DNA of 64,000 nucleotides from Hormiphora californensis (GCA_020137815.1 CM035352.1:2480131-2544130); one strand, 5' to 3'; positions 17,550 through 31,767 are shown, counted from the first letter of the stretch. Numbers and translations are program-made. The notes: a model not told the origin generated them from the sequence alone.

Positions 17550-18148
17550 ATAACCAACAATCCCTCAATCAATGCAGATTGCACATCTCACTATTTTTCT
17601 CTCCCCTCTATCTCTTTCAATTGCAACTCTCTTGAGCATTGTAATAGGCGTGTGATCGGCGAGAGTTCTCTAGATTTGGATCAAGTGTGTATAGTGAGAC
17701 ATAGCCTTGATTGTTAACACATAAAATTGCGTGGGTTTAAGTTGAGAGAAAACTGAGAATATTAATACACCATTATATGTGTGTAAGGGCGTGAGATTAA
17801 TTCATGCATGAATGAAAATCTGTACATGTCGTGTGAGAATATAATACTAATATCTACATTGCGCCCTTTCAATTTGATACGTCATGTGTGTAAAATAGGG
17901 TACATAAGATATTCTCGTATCACGTTCAGTTATATAGTTGGCTAAAAGTTCTCTAATTGTTATTGTCCACAGTTATAGCTCACCCGTATTTGTTCACCAA
18001 GTCATTAATATCACCCTTGTTTGGCGAGGCCCGGGTGGTACTACTGAGACCAGGACTGAAGGAGTTGTTATGGAGTGAGGAGTTGGGTGTGTGTCGGGGT
18101 GTCCGGTGGGTGTCCATTTCCATGGTTACCAATAACTCGTTCTTGGAC
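17550..18148. other. Convergent intergenic region
   Basis: Lies between the plus-strand glycoprotein gene and the minus-strand coiled-coil gene. No gene seen. Confidence 0.6.
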
Positions 18149-21100
18149 CTAACCGTTGTCTCCTAGGGTTTTCAGATACTGCTCCTTTTGGGCCAACAGC
18201 GCCTTCAGATTCTGCAGCTCCTCAAGGTTCTTCTGGTTACTGGCAGAGCTAAGCTCGCTCTTCTGCTTGGCCTTCAATCCAGCCAGTTCATCCTTCAACC
18301 TGCTCATTTCCTCTTGTAGGCCCTGGCAGTGTTTAGGCTGTCTTGTCCAAATCACCCACTAGTCCCTTGAGTTGATCTTTCAATGCCTCGGCTCTGAGTT
18401 TGCTCTCTATCCGGACATCAGGAGCCACCCTAGGCCACGACGAGCTGCAAGGCCCTGGGGGAGTCTATCTCCCTGCTAACAGCATCAAATGAGCCGTTAG
18501 AGACATCAGTTAGGTTAATCTCAACCACCCTATCCCCCGTTCGGAGCCGGTTAGTCCGCCCAGCTGAACCACTAGAATCCACTGACTCTACATAAACCCC
18601 ATGCTTGTCCTGCCCTCAGGTAGATGCCCCTGGGTAGCTGTTGGGTTATAGCAGGTAGGTCCACACTAACTAGTTCCAGAGTCTCGCCAGGTTTCAGTAC
18701 ATTACACAGGTTGTACATACTGCTCCCCTTCTTGGCCTTCTCCACCTCTTTCTTTAGCTTCCTCACCTCATCATCACGTCTTCTAGCCGCCTGGTGAGTC
18801 ACCTCTAACTCCTTCTCCAGTTTAGTCAGTTCATCCTTTGCACTAGCCTCACTGTTCTTGTATGCCTCCAGTGCCTTCTCTTGTGCTAACAGAGCGTTCT
18901 CTAACCTACCCACCCTAGCTTTAACATCATCGTATTGCAGTTGGAGAGACTCCAGACTCTCATTTAGGTGTCTGTTGTCGTGTTCCAATCTCCCATTCTC
19001 TGCTATTTTCTGTTTTATCTCATCAGCAAGGTCCTCGTTCACTGCTTTAAGCCGCTCAACCTCCCGTTTGTTTACATCTAACTGAGCTTCAGCCTCAATT
19101 CTTGCTACCTGAGACACAGTTGATTGGATTTTAGGTAAAAACAGTACCATGAGTCGATTAATGTGTTGTTGAGTCTGGGGTATTAGGTGTCACGTGATCG
19201 GTCACGTGATATTTGGGTGATCAGGGAGCATGGGAATATTGAGGAATATTTGATTAGAGGGGCATGACAGAGAGGGACACATAGTGGCAATTATATATTC
19301 TCCTGGGAAGACCTAGGATGGAAACCAAAACATCACAGTGAATCACAAGATTACTAACAGAAGAGGGGAGGTGGGTTCCTATTTCTCTCTCATTCACTCA
19401 CCTCTGCAGCCCTTAGGTCTGACTTCATGATGTCCAGATCTTCAGTACGTCTCATTAAGCTCCTTTACACGGAGGACCAGGGTGCTCTCCAGACTGTTGA
19501 CCGTCTGTTGCAGGGCATCGCACTAGAGGGAGAGGGAGGGTTGTAACAAATGGGGTGACAAATATAATTAACTTAAGGCGAGTGGTATTCTCGAACGAAA
19601 AAATATATATAGCAGGCGTCATGACTATACAAAATGATTGTTCTCAATACCTGTTTAGCAAGAAGTGCCAATCGTTCATTATCTGAATCAAAGAACTGAG
19701 CTGGGTTTATCTCTCCCTCAGTCTTCTCCACCTACCAGCACCTCGTTACGTTTATGAAGGAGCTCAGTTTGCAGTTTCCAGTTGGACTGACTGCCGTCGC
19801 TGTTACATTCAAGCTGTGTCATCTGATAGGGATGTTATTATGTGTTAAATTGATCATCATCTTTTTCGCCAACTTCTCGATTGGTAAATAGAACTGAAAC
19901 CCCAATTAAATGATTATTTTAGCCTCTCCCCCCTCTATCTCTCTCGGTACATGTTCCTACCATATTCTTGTTCTGTTCTTCCAGATCCTTCACCATCTCA
20001 TCCTTCTGTCGGAGGGCTGTCTCCAGAGCACTTATCCTATCACTATACAGCTTCTCCAGCTCCATGATCGTCCCAACAACTGCATCTGTCTTACCGTCCT
20101 GTAATTTTATTGAGGTTGGCAGCAAGTTCTCTCTGTGTGACAAGTGGAACAGTAGAAGGAACTTATATATGTTAACCTGGTATCCAGGAAGGGGAAATGA
20201 GGAAAAATGTCGCATATTTCTAGAAGGTACTGTCAGGCCAATGCTCTGACAGCTACAGAGGAGTTTCAAAGAAAACAAAGTAACGTGCATGCAGAAGCGT
20301 CTATAGGAGATAAGTCTGGTCATCTCATGTTACACATATTTGATAAGCAAGTCAACTTCTCATCAACTTCACCACAGAAAACTTAATTCTGGAACTTTGC
20401 AGTTTGCACTAAAAGTAAAACTACCCAAGTCCCAACATGAAAAAAAGGAAGCATGCTCTATAGTTGGTCAAGGAAGTGTCATAGCTCACCTGATTCTTGT
20501 TAATGAGTTCCTGATTGGACACCTTCAGTTTATTAATCTCTGCCTCAATCTGATTCTTCTGGGCATCCTGCTCAATACTCATTCTCAGTGCCTGTTCCTT
20601 GAGATCATGGTACGCCTTCTGCATTGAGGTCAACTGAAACAGAAGGGTGTTAAGTCCAGCATCCCACGGACGTGGTGTGTTGGTGACCTGTTTGAAGGTC
20701 CATTTCTCAGGGTCACCCCCGGCAGGAGGCTGTTCCCAGATAGTGTCCAGATCTCTCATGATCAGAGTACAAAAGTAAAACAAGACGTGTTGTGAATGCG
20801 CAATGTTATGGGCTATTCTAATTTCCGGGACTGGGTGCGAGAGGGGAGGCTAGGTTATTGGATTGACCCATATGATAGCCCCAATATATTTGGTAATCTT
20901 CCATTTCCACCTACAATCCCAGTACTGGGGCCAGTACCGACCCTGGCCCATTATTAACTTCACTGTTATGCCCCAACTACAAACACGGTGACGTCATCAA
21001 TCAGTTAAAAGACACATCAACTCAGCATGTCTTACCTCTGATTGCAGAACCTCAAGTTGCCTCAGCTTCGGTTTTGTCTCCTCTATCTCCGCGAGGAGGT

Positions 21101-21227
21101 TCCTGTATTGCCTCTTTAGGTCAGCCTGTTGCGGGGGTACTTTAACGACAATATCCACGTCAGGCTGGCGACGTGATCCCCCACTCTGGGGAGATCGGGG
21201 TGTTCGTGGTGCAATGGACATGGGCAA
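18149..21227 (-). CDS. Coiled-coil plus PDZ domain protein; six apparent +1 frameshifts
   Basis: Minus-strand exons: 21227-21036 (Ser/Pro-rich start, then RQYRNLLAEIEETKPKLRQL), about 20759-20490, 20132-19961, 19822-19651, 19522-19402 and about 19111-18149. The product is a long coiled coil (DEMVKDLEEQNKNM; RIEAEAQLDVNKREVERLKA) followed by a PDZ-type domain (GVYVESVDSSGSAGRTNRLR, GDRVVEINLTDVSNGSFDAV, LQLVV) and a last coil (LQEEMSRLKDELAGLKAK). Exon ends agree in phase 0, yet the exons at 20132, 19822 and 19522 are 172, 172 and 121 nt, each 3n+1. Reading through therefore needs one skipped base in each. Three more shifts lie in the last exon, near 18617, 18430 and 18347. It could be a scaffold protein. 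The family is not recognised; pseudogene, assembly error and recoding are compared in the findings. Confidence 0.65.
20230..20252. repeat. Minimal remnant of the CTGTCAG inverted-repeat family
   Basis: Both termini of the element described at 30417 abut here (CTGTCAGGCCAATG then CTCTGACAG) without the interior. Confidence 0.5.
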
Positions 21228-21479
21228 CAGAGAGGGGGGAGCTAGATAGTTACCAGCTCAGCAAACTAAATCGAATGGAAATACCTGGTGAGGATCGGTT
21301 GCAGTACGAGACATGGCTCTCTCTCTCTCTCTCTAGTGTATGTAGTGTAACAAGGGAGGGAGAGAGGGGGGACAGAGAGAAAGGTGAATGAGAGTGTGGG
21401 GTTCTCCTAGGTGACGGGCCAACCTTGAGCTACCTGGGAGCCACCCCACCAAGGAGATGGGTCTCTCTCTCTTCATCTA

Positions 21480-21554
<75 letters not shown>

Positions 21555-21869
21555 ATCTCTCTCTCTCTCTCTCTCTCTCCCTCCTTTTTCCGGGACTGGA
21601 TCATCTATAAATTGAGGTGAAGGTCTGGAGGGGAGAAACTATCTAATTACAAATGCTGTGAGTTACACCATGGCCGTAGGGGGCGTTAGGGAGGAGTGTG
21701 TAAGGATGGGGTGGCATCTTCCCCAATTGAGAGAGAAGGACCTGGATGAACGCCAAGAATGGATGTGAAGTGAACCAGAGACAACTCAGTGAGAAAGCGA
21801 ACGTAGGTTAACGGTTCACATTTGTTGAGTAAGGAGTAAGAAATGTCCTCCACCCCTTACTCAACAAGT
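21228..21869. other. Intergenic region with (CT)n tract
   Basis: Contains a (TC)n microsatellite at about 21461-21580, upstream of the minus-strand coiled-coil gene. No gene seen. Confidence 0.6.
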
Positions 21870-24800
21870 TCAAATAGGATACTTACATGAACCATTTGTC
21901 TCGATATTGCCTTCCGATTCCTCATCTCCCTCCTCCTCTTCTGTACTCCCTGCTTCTTCAACAATTTTAGGCAGCTTTATCTCGTATGCTCCTTCATAAA
22001 CATCACTATCATCATGAACCTCTCCGCGGTGCTTGTTGGTTATTCAGCCGTTTCAACCTCCTACACAGAGTCCGGTAACTACCACTCAGGGTCGTCAATC
22101 TCAGAAGTGTCCTCACTCTCAGATGTCTCTGAGTCGGAGGTTGTCAGTTCGTCATACGCTGCCCCATAACTTGTATCAGGTCTGGGCTGTTGGAGAGGTC
22201 TGACAGTGTCTATTGAAACTTGCAGCTCCTGAGACTCAGTATCACAGTGTGTCCCATTCGGAAGATAATTGTTGTTATTTCTTCTGTTGCCGTCTCTTCC
22301 TCCCCGATGGTACTACCTCCCTCTGATGTTGCATTCTCACAAGCCAGGCACAGTGTGACGTCACATGCTTCTGACGTCACATGTGATGGTGATATCACAA
22401 CCTCTGATTCCAAGTCTGATTGGTCCAGGTCAGTCGGGTCGTCGCCCAGTGTTGTTGTTGTCTGGCTATCCAGGTTGTCCGTTGGAGGAAGTGAACTACA
22501 GCTGGAGATACCATCAGGGGTTTCCGATACAACTGTGAAAGGCATTGTGTCATTCACAGACGTCTCTCCAGCTAGATAGTTTGGGGATGTGACCGGTGAA
22601 AGGGCACTGAGGGATGATGATTGTGAGCCTAGTTCAATATCTCTAGGGAGCACCATGCCTCCATCCTCGTGAAGTTCCTCGTTTCTAACGCGGGCCGGTG
22701 CTCCTTCATAAACATCTCCGTTACACGCTCCCTCACAAACATTTCCATTGGGTATTACTCCTTCATAAACATCATCATCGCCACTATCCCATTCTGGCTC
22801 CTCTGCAGGTGGTTCATTTCTGTTGCTCAGAATAATCACAGAGTTCACATCGGGAATAATGACTGGCTCCTCAATGGTAGGAATTGCCTCGTTGGGATCA
22901 TCCTGTATCTCACACTCATGGTAATGTATGTACTCTGAGTCCGATTGGTCAGAGTGGTACGTCACCTCAATCCCCACTGTACCCCTTTCCATGTTTGCAG
23001 GGTGTAGGTCGTGGGAAACTACTTCGATCTTTTCGGAGAGCGCCATGAAGAGCTCTTCAATTTCACTTTCTGAGATCTCAGACTCAGATTCTGCGGGGAA
23101 TACGTCACTGTTTTCCTCGTCTTCTTTCCGGCAGAGATTTTCCGCTGCCTCAAACTCTTGGCAAGAATCTGATGCATGTTGTTGCTCACTGCAAGGGATT
23201 TCTTGTTGTGATGAACCCTCCTTATCAGAGAGATGAGTCTTGTCAACCCTGGATTTCCCAATCCCACTGTCCGATTCATATTCTTCGTGTTGGACACAAA
23301 TCGTTTCATTTTGAACCGAACTACCCTCCTGTAGATTTTCCTTTCCTGCATCATCTCCTTTGGTCCCCTGCTCTCCTTCCCTCTCTTGTGCTACTTTAAC
23401 CTGCTCTAAGTATACTGGGTTAGAGTACACTGAAGATCCACCGCTGCTGCACAAAGTACCCTCGTTACTACACCGATCATAGTTTGAATCACTGAAGTTG
23501 TGTCTATCAGTATCTAGTGAGGTAGTGAAACTATCCCCGCAACAATCCAACATATCGCTGATCTCAAACCGGAGTCGGTCTACTGACTCTTTTAGTTGTG
23601 CGGTGGAGGCTGTGGAGGCCATTGTACTGAGAGATGGCTGGGATAGGGATGTTGTTGAAGAGACCTTCCGTTTTGAGGGTATCTTTTCCTGTTTGGGGAC
23701 TTGATCCTGTTTTGAGGGGATCTGATCCTGTTTTGTAAGGGATGTAGAGACAGGAGAAGGGATAGAGCCGTCAATATCAGTCATTTCATTATCCTGGACA
23801 ACATGATCTGAAGGTCGTGCTTCTGTCGATAGCTCCAGTTTCTGTTCCTCCAGTACCTCAGATATAACGGCTGACTCAGTGTTTAACGACTCCTCACTTC
23901 TCTGTCTTCTCTCCTCAGCTGATCTCCTCCTCCTGGTAGCTCTATCTCCGGAGAACGATTTGGACCGTTTTATAACAGCTGGCTCATGTTTGGACGATGT
24001 CGTTACTGAGAAGGATCTACTCAGTTCTGGGCGAGGTTCAGTCCCTGGTGATCCTCCTTGGGATGAGAGCTTCTCAAAAAACTCAATAGATCGCGAGATC
24101 AAACTTTGTTTTTGGGTTTTGGGACTACATTCTTCCTGGAGCCCTTTAGAGCTCTCTACAGAGCTGCTAGCGAGTGATAAACTCCTCTTGTCCTCAAAAC
24201 TGTTAACCAGCGAAGAGTTTCCAAGATCAGATTCTCCACCGAATAAAGATCTCCTAGCTTGGACATTGTCAGGAAACGGAGAGCTACAAACACTCCCTGC
24301 ATCAGAGACTTTCCGAACACTGGATCCCGCCTCACTGGGTGACATGCTTCCCAGAGGGTCTTTTAGAGCACTTTTCATCCTCTCCGGACTGAAATACATC
24401 TCCTGGAGGAGATCTGACTTCTCCTCGAGGGCACAAAACAATGCTCGAGTTTCATCCAGTAGGGCCATTGATTCGGAGGTTCTTGGTGCCTGGTGAGTGG
24501 AGCTGTCTTCAGAGTTAGATTTGGAGATACTACACCGTTCTTTGGAGTCGTCCCCTGATACAGGTCTGTCTTCCTTTCTGATGGTTTTGGTGACGTCATC
24601 ACTTGGAAGAGTGTCCTCCCGCGGATTGACGTCATTACAAACAGAGAAGAAGTCTGAGATGGGACAGATTTCAGGTGTCTGGATCCTCACAAGATGATCT
24701 CCACCAGTTTCGGTATTCTGCACGTTACAATTAACTTCCTGGTCATAATCCATGCAACCTTGTCTAACAAATGGTACTGGTTTAGATTCTTGAAACTCAT

Positions 24801-27800
24801 CAAGCTTCGGTTTTTGAGACGAAGATTCTCGATCTGGGCGATTTGGAGACGAAGATTTTCGATGATCTCGGTCGAGTTTCCACCACCATTGATTGTAACA
24901 ACACATCACCCTCCACACCACATTCCACAACTGGTACATGAGATTGATCCTCATCCAGATCTGTAACCTACCATCATCTCTATCTCTCCCAGCTCTATCG
25001 TCCCCTCAGATTGTGCCATTTCTCCCAACATCGCTCTCTAGTTGGGTTAGGATTGTTCGGAGTGTCGCCTCTTCTTCTTCTTGATCTTCTTCCTCTCCTC
25101 CTGGTACCCACACTCCAGACTTCCTCGAAACTGTTGGTAGAATCTAAACTGTGAAACTGGTTGGAAGATTCCAGGCTGTGAGACTGATTGAGGGAGGAGT
25201 CTAGGGACGGTGTTTGTGATATCTAGATCCGGTACATCACTCTGCAGCACAACATGAGCCTCATTTTGTTGCTTCAACAGCGCCTGCTGTCTCACCTCCT
25301 CAACATACCGCTGATACTCCTCCTCACTTTCAAACTTACCCCGATCTATATCGAAGTTGTCCCAGCTCATATCCATTAGCTGACTCCTAGCAGTCAGTTT
25401 GGGGGTGTCTGATGGAGCAGTGGATGGGGTAGTGAGAGGGGGATCTTGAGAGACAGTACTGGCTGAACACAGTCTCACTATCGGTATTTCTAATGTCACC
25501 GAATCTTCACTTTCCTCTGCTGAGGAAGATATTTCCTGATCCATGGGTCGGTAACTGTTACAATCACTGACATTAACCCCACTATCTGAACACGGTGTCA
25601 CATCGTCTATATCTCCTCCACCCTCACTGTCCGAGAAGGAGAGAGAGTGACCCAGAGTGGTGTTTCCAGAGTTGTTTAGGAGAAGGTGGTGTTTGGTGCG
25701 GGGTGATATTGTTTCAGAAGTAGCTGCAAAGGAGGCGTTAGCTGGAAGGGAGGGATGGGATGGTAGGTAGTCGGGTGGTGGTTGGTATTGTAGGTCTGCA
25801 AATAGTCGATCCTCTATGCTGCCCATAGATGAGGGTGGGCTATCTGCACCTGATAGAAGATGTGTCTGTTTATTTTATAAACTCTTTTCTCTATCTTTCA
25901 TTCTACAAACTCCTTTCTATTGAAATACTCTCTCAATCATCACTTACCCATCCATTGGTTATGCATGGCCTCGAACCCCGATCTGATTCTCTGTTGACTA
26001 ACATCCACCCTGCCTCCCTCAGATCCAAGATCGCCCTCTAATGTTGATATCAGAGACATGTTCACTGGAATCTCGCTAAAGGACGGGTCCTGCATCATCA
26101 CCATCGAATCGCTGAAGATAGAGGTATGTTAACTGTAAATAAGTCAATGAATAGCTTAATTTGTAGTTAGCTCCAACTAAGAAGATCAATTTAAAACACA
26201 GCTTCTGACAGCTCATGATGTATAGGATATTAGCTGTAGATCTGTAAACATGCACGAGCCTCTAATTCTACCTCGATATATAATATCTCTGTACTAATTG
26301 CTTCTTACCGGTCTGATTCTGCCGATCTGAAGTCAGGGATCTCCCCACTAGCGATAGAGGAGGTTGAGGGTGCAAAGTTTAGTCGGGGTGTTTGGTGGGA
26401 TGCGAAGCTGTCAAACGGAGTGATGCTTGTAAATGAGGCTGAAAATAGAGTTAGGTTGTTTTGTGGCATCATGGTGGAGTTTTAGGTTTATTTTCATGAC
26501 GTCATCAAAGCTGTACTTTACCGGAAGAGGGTTAAAATTTGATTATTTGAACTTACTGCTGGTGAATTCTGAGGGGTGTTTGTAGGAGAATTTGGAACTG
26601 GGATGCTTTAAACTCGTGTTATACATCTGAAACATGTGTTATTAGCAAAACCAATCTTACAGTGGGTGAAATCTCCAAACTCAGAATAAGAGGGTCACAT
26701 CATGCCCAGATCCATGTCCAAATATTTCCCATTGAAACTCATGAAAAACAGCATTTATCCTGAAAAATACCTCTGGTGTACTGGGTGCCTTAGTAAGAAC
26801 AAATCGGACATTCTCGAATGCCAGCCATCTTCTTTGTAACAGCACCGGACTTTCTGTACTTCTCAACAGTTTATCTGTGCGGGGGAGTATCATATATTGG
26901 TTACCATGGTAACATGGAGAATTGGTGTGAAGGGGTCGGTGTACTGACTAATTCCCCGATAATTTCATGGTTTCCATGGTGATTACCTTGCTGGTCTCGT
27001 CTCTCTATCAGGTGGTAGCGCTGACATGGATCCAAATGGTACTTGTTGACAAGTTCTGTTATGACACGATTAGTAGTGGCGTCCTCTGAGACCTCCACTG
27101 CCCCACGACGCAGTGGGCAGGCACATCTCTGTAGCTCATCATCACCAAAAACCTGGAAAGTGTCATGGGGTAGACAATTAATTTGTCGTGATTGAAGCTA
27201 CACTTGTTACAGCCAGGAAAAGACCTTACCAGCATGATAGCTCTGGGTTTCTGGCGGAGTTCAAATCGGTAACACTCTGTGGAACTCCAATCTTGATGCA
27301 GAAAGAGAGGTCTATCTGTGTCCATGAGGGGTCTGTCACTAACTGAGAGGAGAAGGAGGGATATTAGAATTCAGAATAATGCTCCAAAATATGTGTTACT
27401 AATGTCATTAGTAATGACAAGCATAAATTATATGTTCAAATTACAAATACTGACCTGATGAATTGAAGAACTTTGCACAGAGAAAGAAGTCCTGCTCACA
27501 CCCCGGTAGACCTAGTTTGGTGTGTATGGTGGAGAGGAGCTCCTGGGCGGTGGTATCAGGGGAGATTAGGAACCCCTTATACCCCTCCACCCCTCCCTCT
27601 ATCTGGTCTGCCCACACACGAATCAGGTTCTGCTCTTTTGCTCTGTGGACAGAGAGAGATATTAGTAGGGACAAAACACAATAGATGTTGCATGCAGTAG
27701 AACGGAAGATATCAAGTTCAACTGGTAACTACCCAGTTTTTATTAGATCGGCGGACAGGTACCTACCTTGTCTGAGGGGCATCTGAAGAGGGAGAGTTGC

Positions 27801-29624
27801 AGGTTCTATCGCTGAGAGAGGAACGCCGGGAATTCGATGGACTACCTCTGATGGATCCCTGAGAGGTGTAAACAAGAGATCAATGTCATGGAGCGGTATT
27901 CAAATGTCGCGGTAAACATCTGATCCTACTAGGGGGGGGGGGGCACTTGGCGCATGTGATTGAATTATTTCTTACCTTGGCTCTCTTAATCATCTTCATG
28001 ATACCGGTACCCTTCCCATTTGCCCCTGATGATCCCTTGTTCGTTGTACCCCTGAAAATAGTGTTTGTAAAGGAGCAATTGCTTGTTTTTATGAAGGAGT
28101 AGTACCGTTTGGTTTTATGAAGGAGCAATTGCTTGTTTTTATGAAGGAGCACTTCGTACAACAACGTACCCTGGTGATGGTGCTCGAGCTGACATAGTGC
28201 GTTTCAGTTTGGTAGGTTTGGTAGTTGTAGGGGGATGAGAAGGGGATGTTGGCCTCTTCTTGATGTGTAGAGGGTTAAATGAATAACCCGATTCCACCTG
28301 GGATGGATTAGTGGTGAAATTGTATTTTGGCTTGTTAGTTGAACAAAATCTATACACATAATCATTGATAATGATAACCAAACATACGTATACAGAGAAT
28401 CCAGTAAAAGCGTGAGGAGAATAAGCAAATTTGAGATATTACAAACATATGGTAATGGAAGGAACTCTCTTCCCCTTCTCGCTCTCGACGATGTTTAACA
28501 AAATGTACACAATATCATGATCACTCCATCATGTATAACATCAGGCAGCAATATTGCAGGGAATGTTACATATGTGTGCTTTTTGGGGCAACAAACACAC
28601 ACTAAACTCAACTAGGACTCAAACTATTAGGAATCTATAAAACAGCATTCATGGATGTCATTTATAGTCATGTCTTCAAAGTTGAACTGTGAACTTCAAG
28701 TCCCTACCTGTTCATAGTGAAGATAGGCTGGGGTGGACCGAGAGAGCATTGTGTAACAAAGTAATCTGATCTGCACCAGCCCTAGAGTCCCTAGCTGTAG
28801 AGGCAGTTGCTACGATCACTCGCCCCCTTCCAGCAGCTTGAGAACGACAGTGCTTGAGAGGGCAGGCAAGAGAAAATGGGCTTTTTAGAAGCTTTGTGCG
28901 TGTGGCGGAATGCCATATAATGAGAAGGATCAATTTCTGTAAGGTTCATATCATCCCATCCCTTTCTCTCTCTCTGTATTTTACTTCCACCAAACTCCTC
29001 TCTCACTAACTCTCTCCATCTCTCTCTCTTCTCCTCTCTCACTACCTCTCTCTATCCCTTCTAGGTTGCCATGGTAACGAATCTGACGCGAGGTGAAGTA
29101 ACGAGACTGTAGAGTAAAATGAGGATGATAAAACATCGGTACGAGAGGGACTGAGGGAGAGGGTGAAGAGAAAGAGAGAGAGGGTCGACGGAAAAAGAGA
29201 GGGAAAGATATTACATAAAGAGACATGGATAAGACAAAATGCATACCTGGAACTCGATTTCAATTTTCTCTGGGTCTATGGAGGGGTTCACTGGAGCAAG
29301 AGAGGGCGAAGATAAATGGTTGGGAATACATGATGGAGAGGTCGGACGTACCGTACTTACATCTGAAGAAAGTGAGATGTTTCAAAAACACGAAATCATT
29401 GAATCGAAATACTGACATTCTGAATAAAGAGATCTGAGCAAGAATTAAATAGGGAAGAAAATCTAAAAATCCTGAAATACTGACACAGATCATTATTAGG
29501 AGCGATTTTTTGATGCGAAGTGGGTGCAAGCAATCTAATTACCCACCTTTTAGACTGACCGCTTTAAACGCATAGTAGGGCATGCTCAGGGCAGAAATAG
29601 CCGGTAACAATGGCTTAGGTGTGT

Positions 29625-29714
<90 letters not shown>

Positions 29715-30760
29715 AATAGCATCTCATGTGTTTCCGAGAGTACCATTGTGTACTCAATCCACGACTTACCCAACTGCTGTCCAACTGTTAGGTTATCACT
29801 TCCCCCTCCTCCCCTGGCTATAGGTTTGATACAAGCAGTGGGGGCGGTAGTTCCAATGTTAACAGGTGAGGTTATGTCAAGGGAAGGATGGTGATCACGG
29901 GGGGTTGACGTCATTGGTCCCACTGATGACGTCATACCGAGGGCGGGCTGTGAACGAAGCGGAAGTAGTGTGCTGCATTGTCCTCCATGTTGCTGCTGCT
30001 GCACAGGGGACTGTGTAGCTGCTGAGAGGGGCCTTGCTGTGCTGTTACCTATCATGGGAAGAGGGGGAGATAGAATGAACGAGAAAAAGGTAGAATGAAC
30101 AAAACTGCTGTTGCATACAGATTCTCCAGCCCCCTTATGGGATGAATTTAAAACTTCAGCTGCTCTGACTCACTATCATGGTCACTAATAGTCTAGCCTA
30201 AATACCGACTCAGGACTACTGAATCAGTAGTCAGTACTCACTGTAGTCACTAGTAGTGCAGGTTGATGGTTGTGTTGATCTTACTGATCCTCTATTCCGG
30301 GGAAGGGATCTTTTGGAGTTTTGGCGTTGTAATAGAAATGGAGGTGGAGCAGCAGTGGAGCAACTGTCCTGGATACAGTGGGATTTTAATTAGTAGCACC
30401 AACAATCTGATCTACCCTGTCAGAGCATTGGCCTGACCCATTCTCGTTTCTCTCAAGAGAGAACTGTGGTCAGAGCATTGGCCTGACAGGATCTACCCGC
30501 CCCCCCCCCTGTTTGGCTGGATCGGTCATCTGACGATCACCTGAAATTCTTGGTTCTCGCCCAACCCAAGAACTAAAACAATCCTCGTCCTCAAGACCTA
30601 TTACCTGACTTGCAAGTGGTATTATTCTACCATCATTAGAGGCAAAACTCTGATCAGACAGAGTGCAGGAGTTATCAAGGTCATCTCGAATAATCTGCCG
30701 CTTTTTCTGGCTCTTCTTCCGTCCCGGGAGTTGGGCTGGAATGTACCTCTCGCTAGTTAA
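21870..30760 (-). CDS. Tandem Ras-association-domain protein with long acidic Ser-rich tail (gene start not found)
   Basis: Minus-strand exons: 30760-30605, 30048-29770, 28794-28708, 28297-28170, 28051-27976, 27858-27767, 27642-27455, 27342-27230, 27152-26987, 26874-26771, 26626-26557, 26438-26309, 26111-25948 and a giant last exon 25849-21870. Ser/Pro-rich N-terminal exons lead to two ubiquitin-fold Ras-association-type domains. The first runs from NLIRVWADQIEGGVEGYKGF to DRPLFLHQDWSSTECYRFEL; the second from VFGDDELQRCACPL to RWLAFENVRFVLTK. The tail of over 1000 residues is disordered, rich in Ser/Glu, with repeated VYEG motifs. It includes an uninterrupted 2.6-kb stretch (about 24850-22260). 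Frame changes are needed near 28.7, 25.1, 25.0, 24.98, 24.87, 22.26, 22.07 and 22.04 kb; the RA exons have none. It may be an effector of a small GTPase. It resembles the RA pairs of afadin or PLC-epsilon only in domain type. An exon between 30605 and 30048 is probably missing. Confidence 0.6.
29622..29712. repeat. (GA)n microsatellite
   Basis: Pure GA tract of about 90 bp in an intron of the Ras-association gene. Confidence 0.95.
30417..30489. mobile_element. 73-bp MITE with 8-bp target duplication, copy 1
   Basis: Ends CTGTCAG and CTGACAG; contains GTCAGAGCATTGGCCTGAC twice as a direct repeat. Flanked by GATCTACC at 30409-30416 and 30490-30497. A second copy lies at 63274. Confidence 0.85.
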
Positions 30761-31313
30761 CTGAGGGACAGTTGGTGAGATAGTTGCAAATTAACGAACC
30801 TAGTTTTCTGTCCGTTGGGTCATTAATTAGTTCTAGGTCTCCATGAATTTGGCCCGATGTGATTGAATTATTTACTAAGAGGGTCGTTTGAGGGTCAGGA
30901 CAAATACTTCGAGGCATACCTTCTTTCCATTATGAGTCATTATCCACAGTTGGTAAGAGGGCAAGAGACATCTGATATATCACAAACGGCACACACACAG
31001 AAAAAGAAGGAGATAAAAATACTGGAGGAGGTGGATTACAGGTGGCTGGCCGGTATTGGAAAGCGCCCCCTTGTTGTTACCATGGCAACCATAGTGGGAG
31101 GAGTTTAGTCACCCAACCTGGGACAACTCTGTAATAGTGGTGATTGAAGATTCGTTTTAGTATTTTAGTTTGTGACCTCAGATTTAGCTTTGTCACTATT
31201 CCCGTTGTTAGTGGAATTAGAAGTTTAGAACTGCTGCAGCTGTAATACATCTGCAGCGGCATGCGTTGACGTATTTTGTCGGAAGTAAGAGAGGGGGGAG
31301 AGATAGAGAGAAA

Positions 31314-31424
<111 letters not shown>

Positions 31425-31681
31425 TTTGTGTGTGAGAGAGACTGCTACAGAGACAGATAGAGAGAGCCCCAACTCAAGTGAAGCGGCTGTCACGAACCCC
31501 GGTAGAGATGCCCGTTGTCATCAGTACATTCTCTGTGCTCTGATTGGTTGTTGACACATCACGTGACCACCCCATACTGGATGGTGATTGGCTCCCTGCA
31601 CAGTACCCCTCCAAAAGAATCGCGCTGAAAGATGCGAACTGTCATCGTGTTCTAAGCTCGGAGTAAGCGACGGGTAATTGC

Positions 31682-31691
31682 CCATATATGG
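31682..31691 (+). promoter_or_regulatory. CArG box (SRF/MADS site)
   Basis: CCATATATGG is a perfect CC(A/T)6GG consensus, 86 bp upstream of the TATA element and 172 bp upstream of the actin ATG. CArG boxes drive actin genes in many animals through serum response factor. Confidence 0.8.
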
Positions 31692-31767
31692 TCACGGAGG
31701 GCCGTATCCCGGGGAAATGGCCTTGGCGAGGGCTCTGATTGGCTGTCAGTGTAAAGTGTGAAGAGGG

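Noticed and set aside
19690-19760. Tiny 10-11-nt GTAGGT...AG introns at about 19.73 and 24.98 kb
   Set aside because: Far below any known spliceosomal minimum in animals and not applicable to the other frame changes.
18149-20132. Antizyme-like shift motif (stop codon with skipped T) as the cause of the frame changes
   Set aside because: Any +1 change placed upstream of a stop can be redrawn as a T skip at that stop, so the motif carries no independent evidence; several events have no nearby stop.
21887-21890. Splice donor at the end of the Ras-association gene leading into the coiled-coil gene
   Set aside because: Joining to the next acceptor creates a stop; the frame ends naturally at 21870 and the coiled-coil gene has its own ATG.
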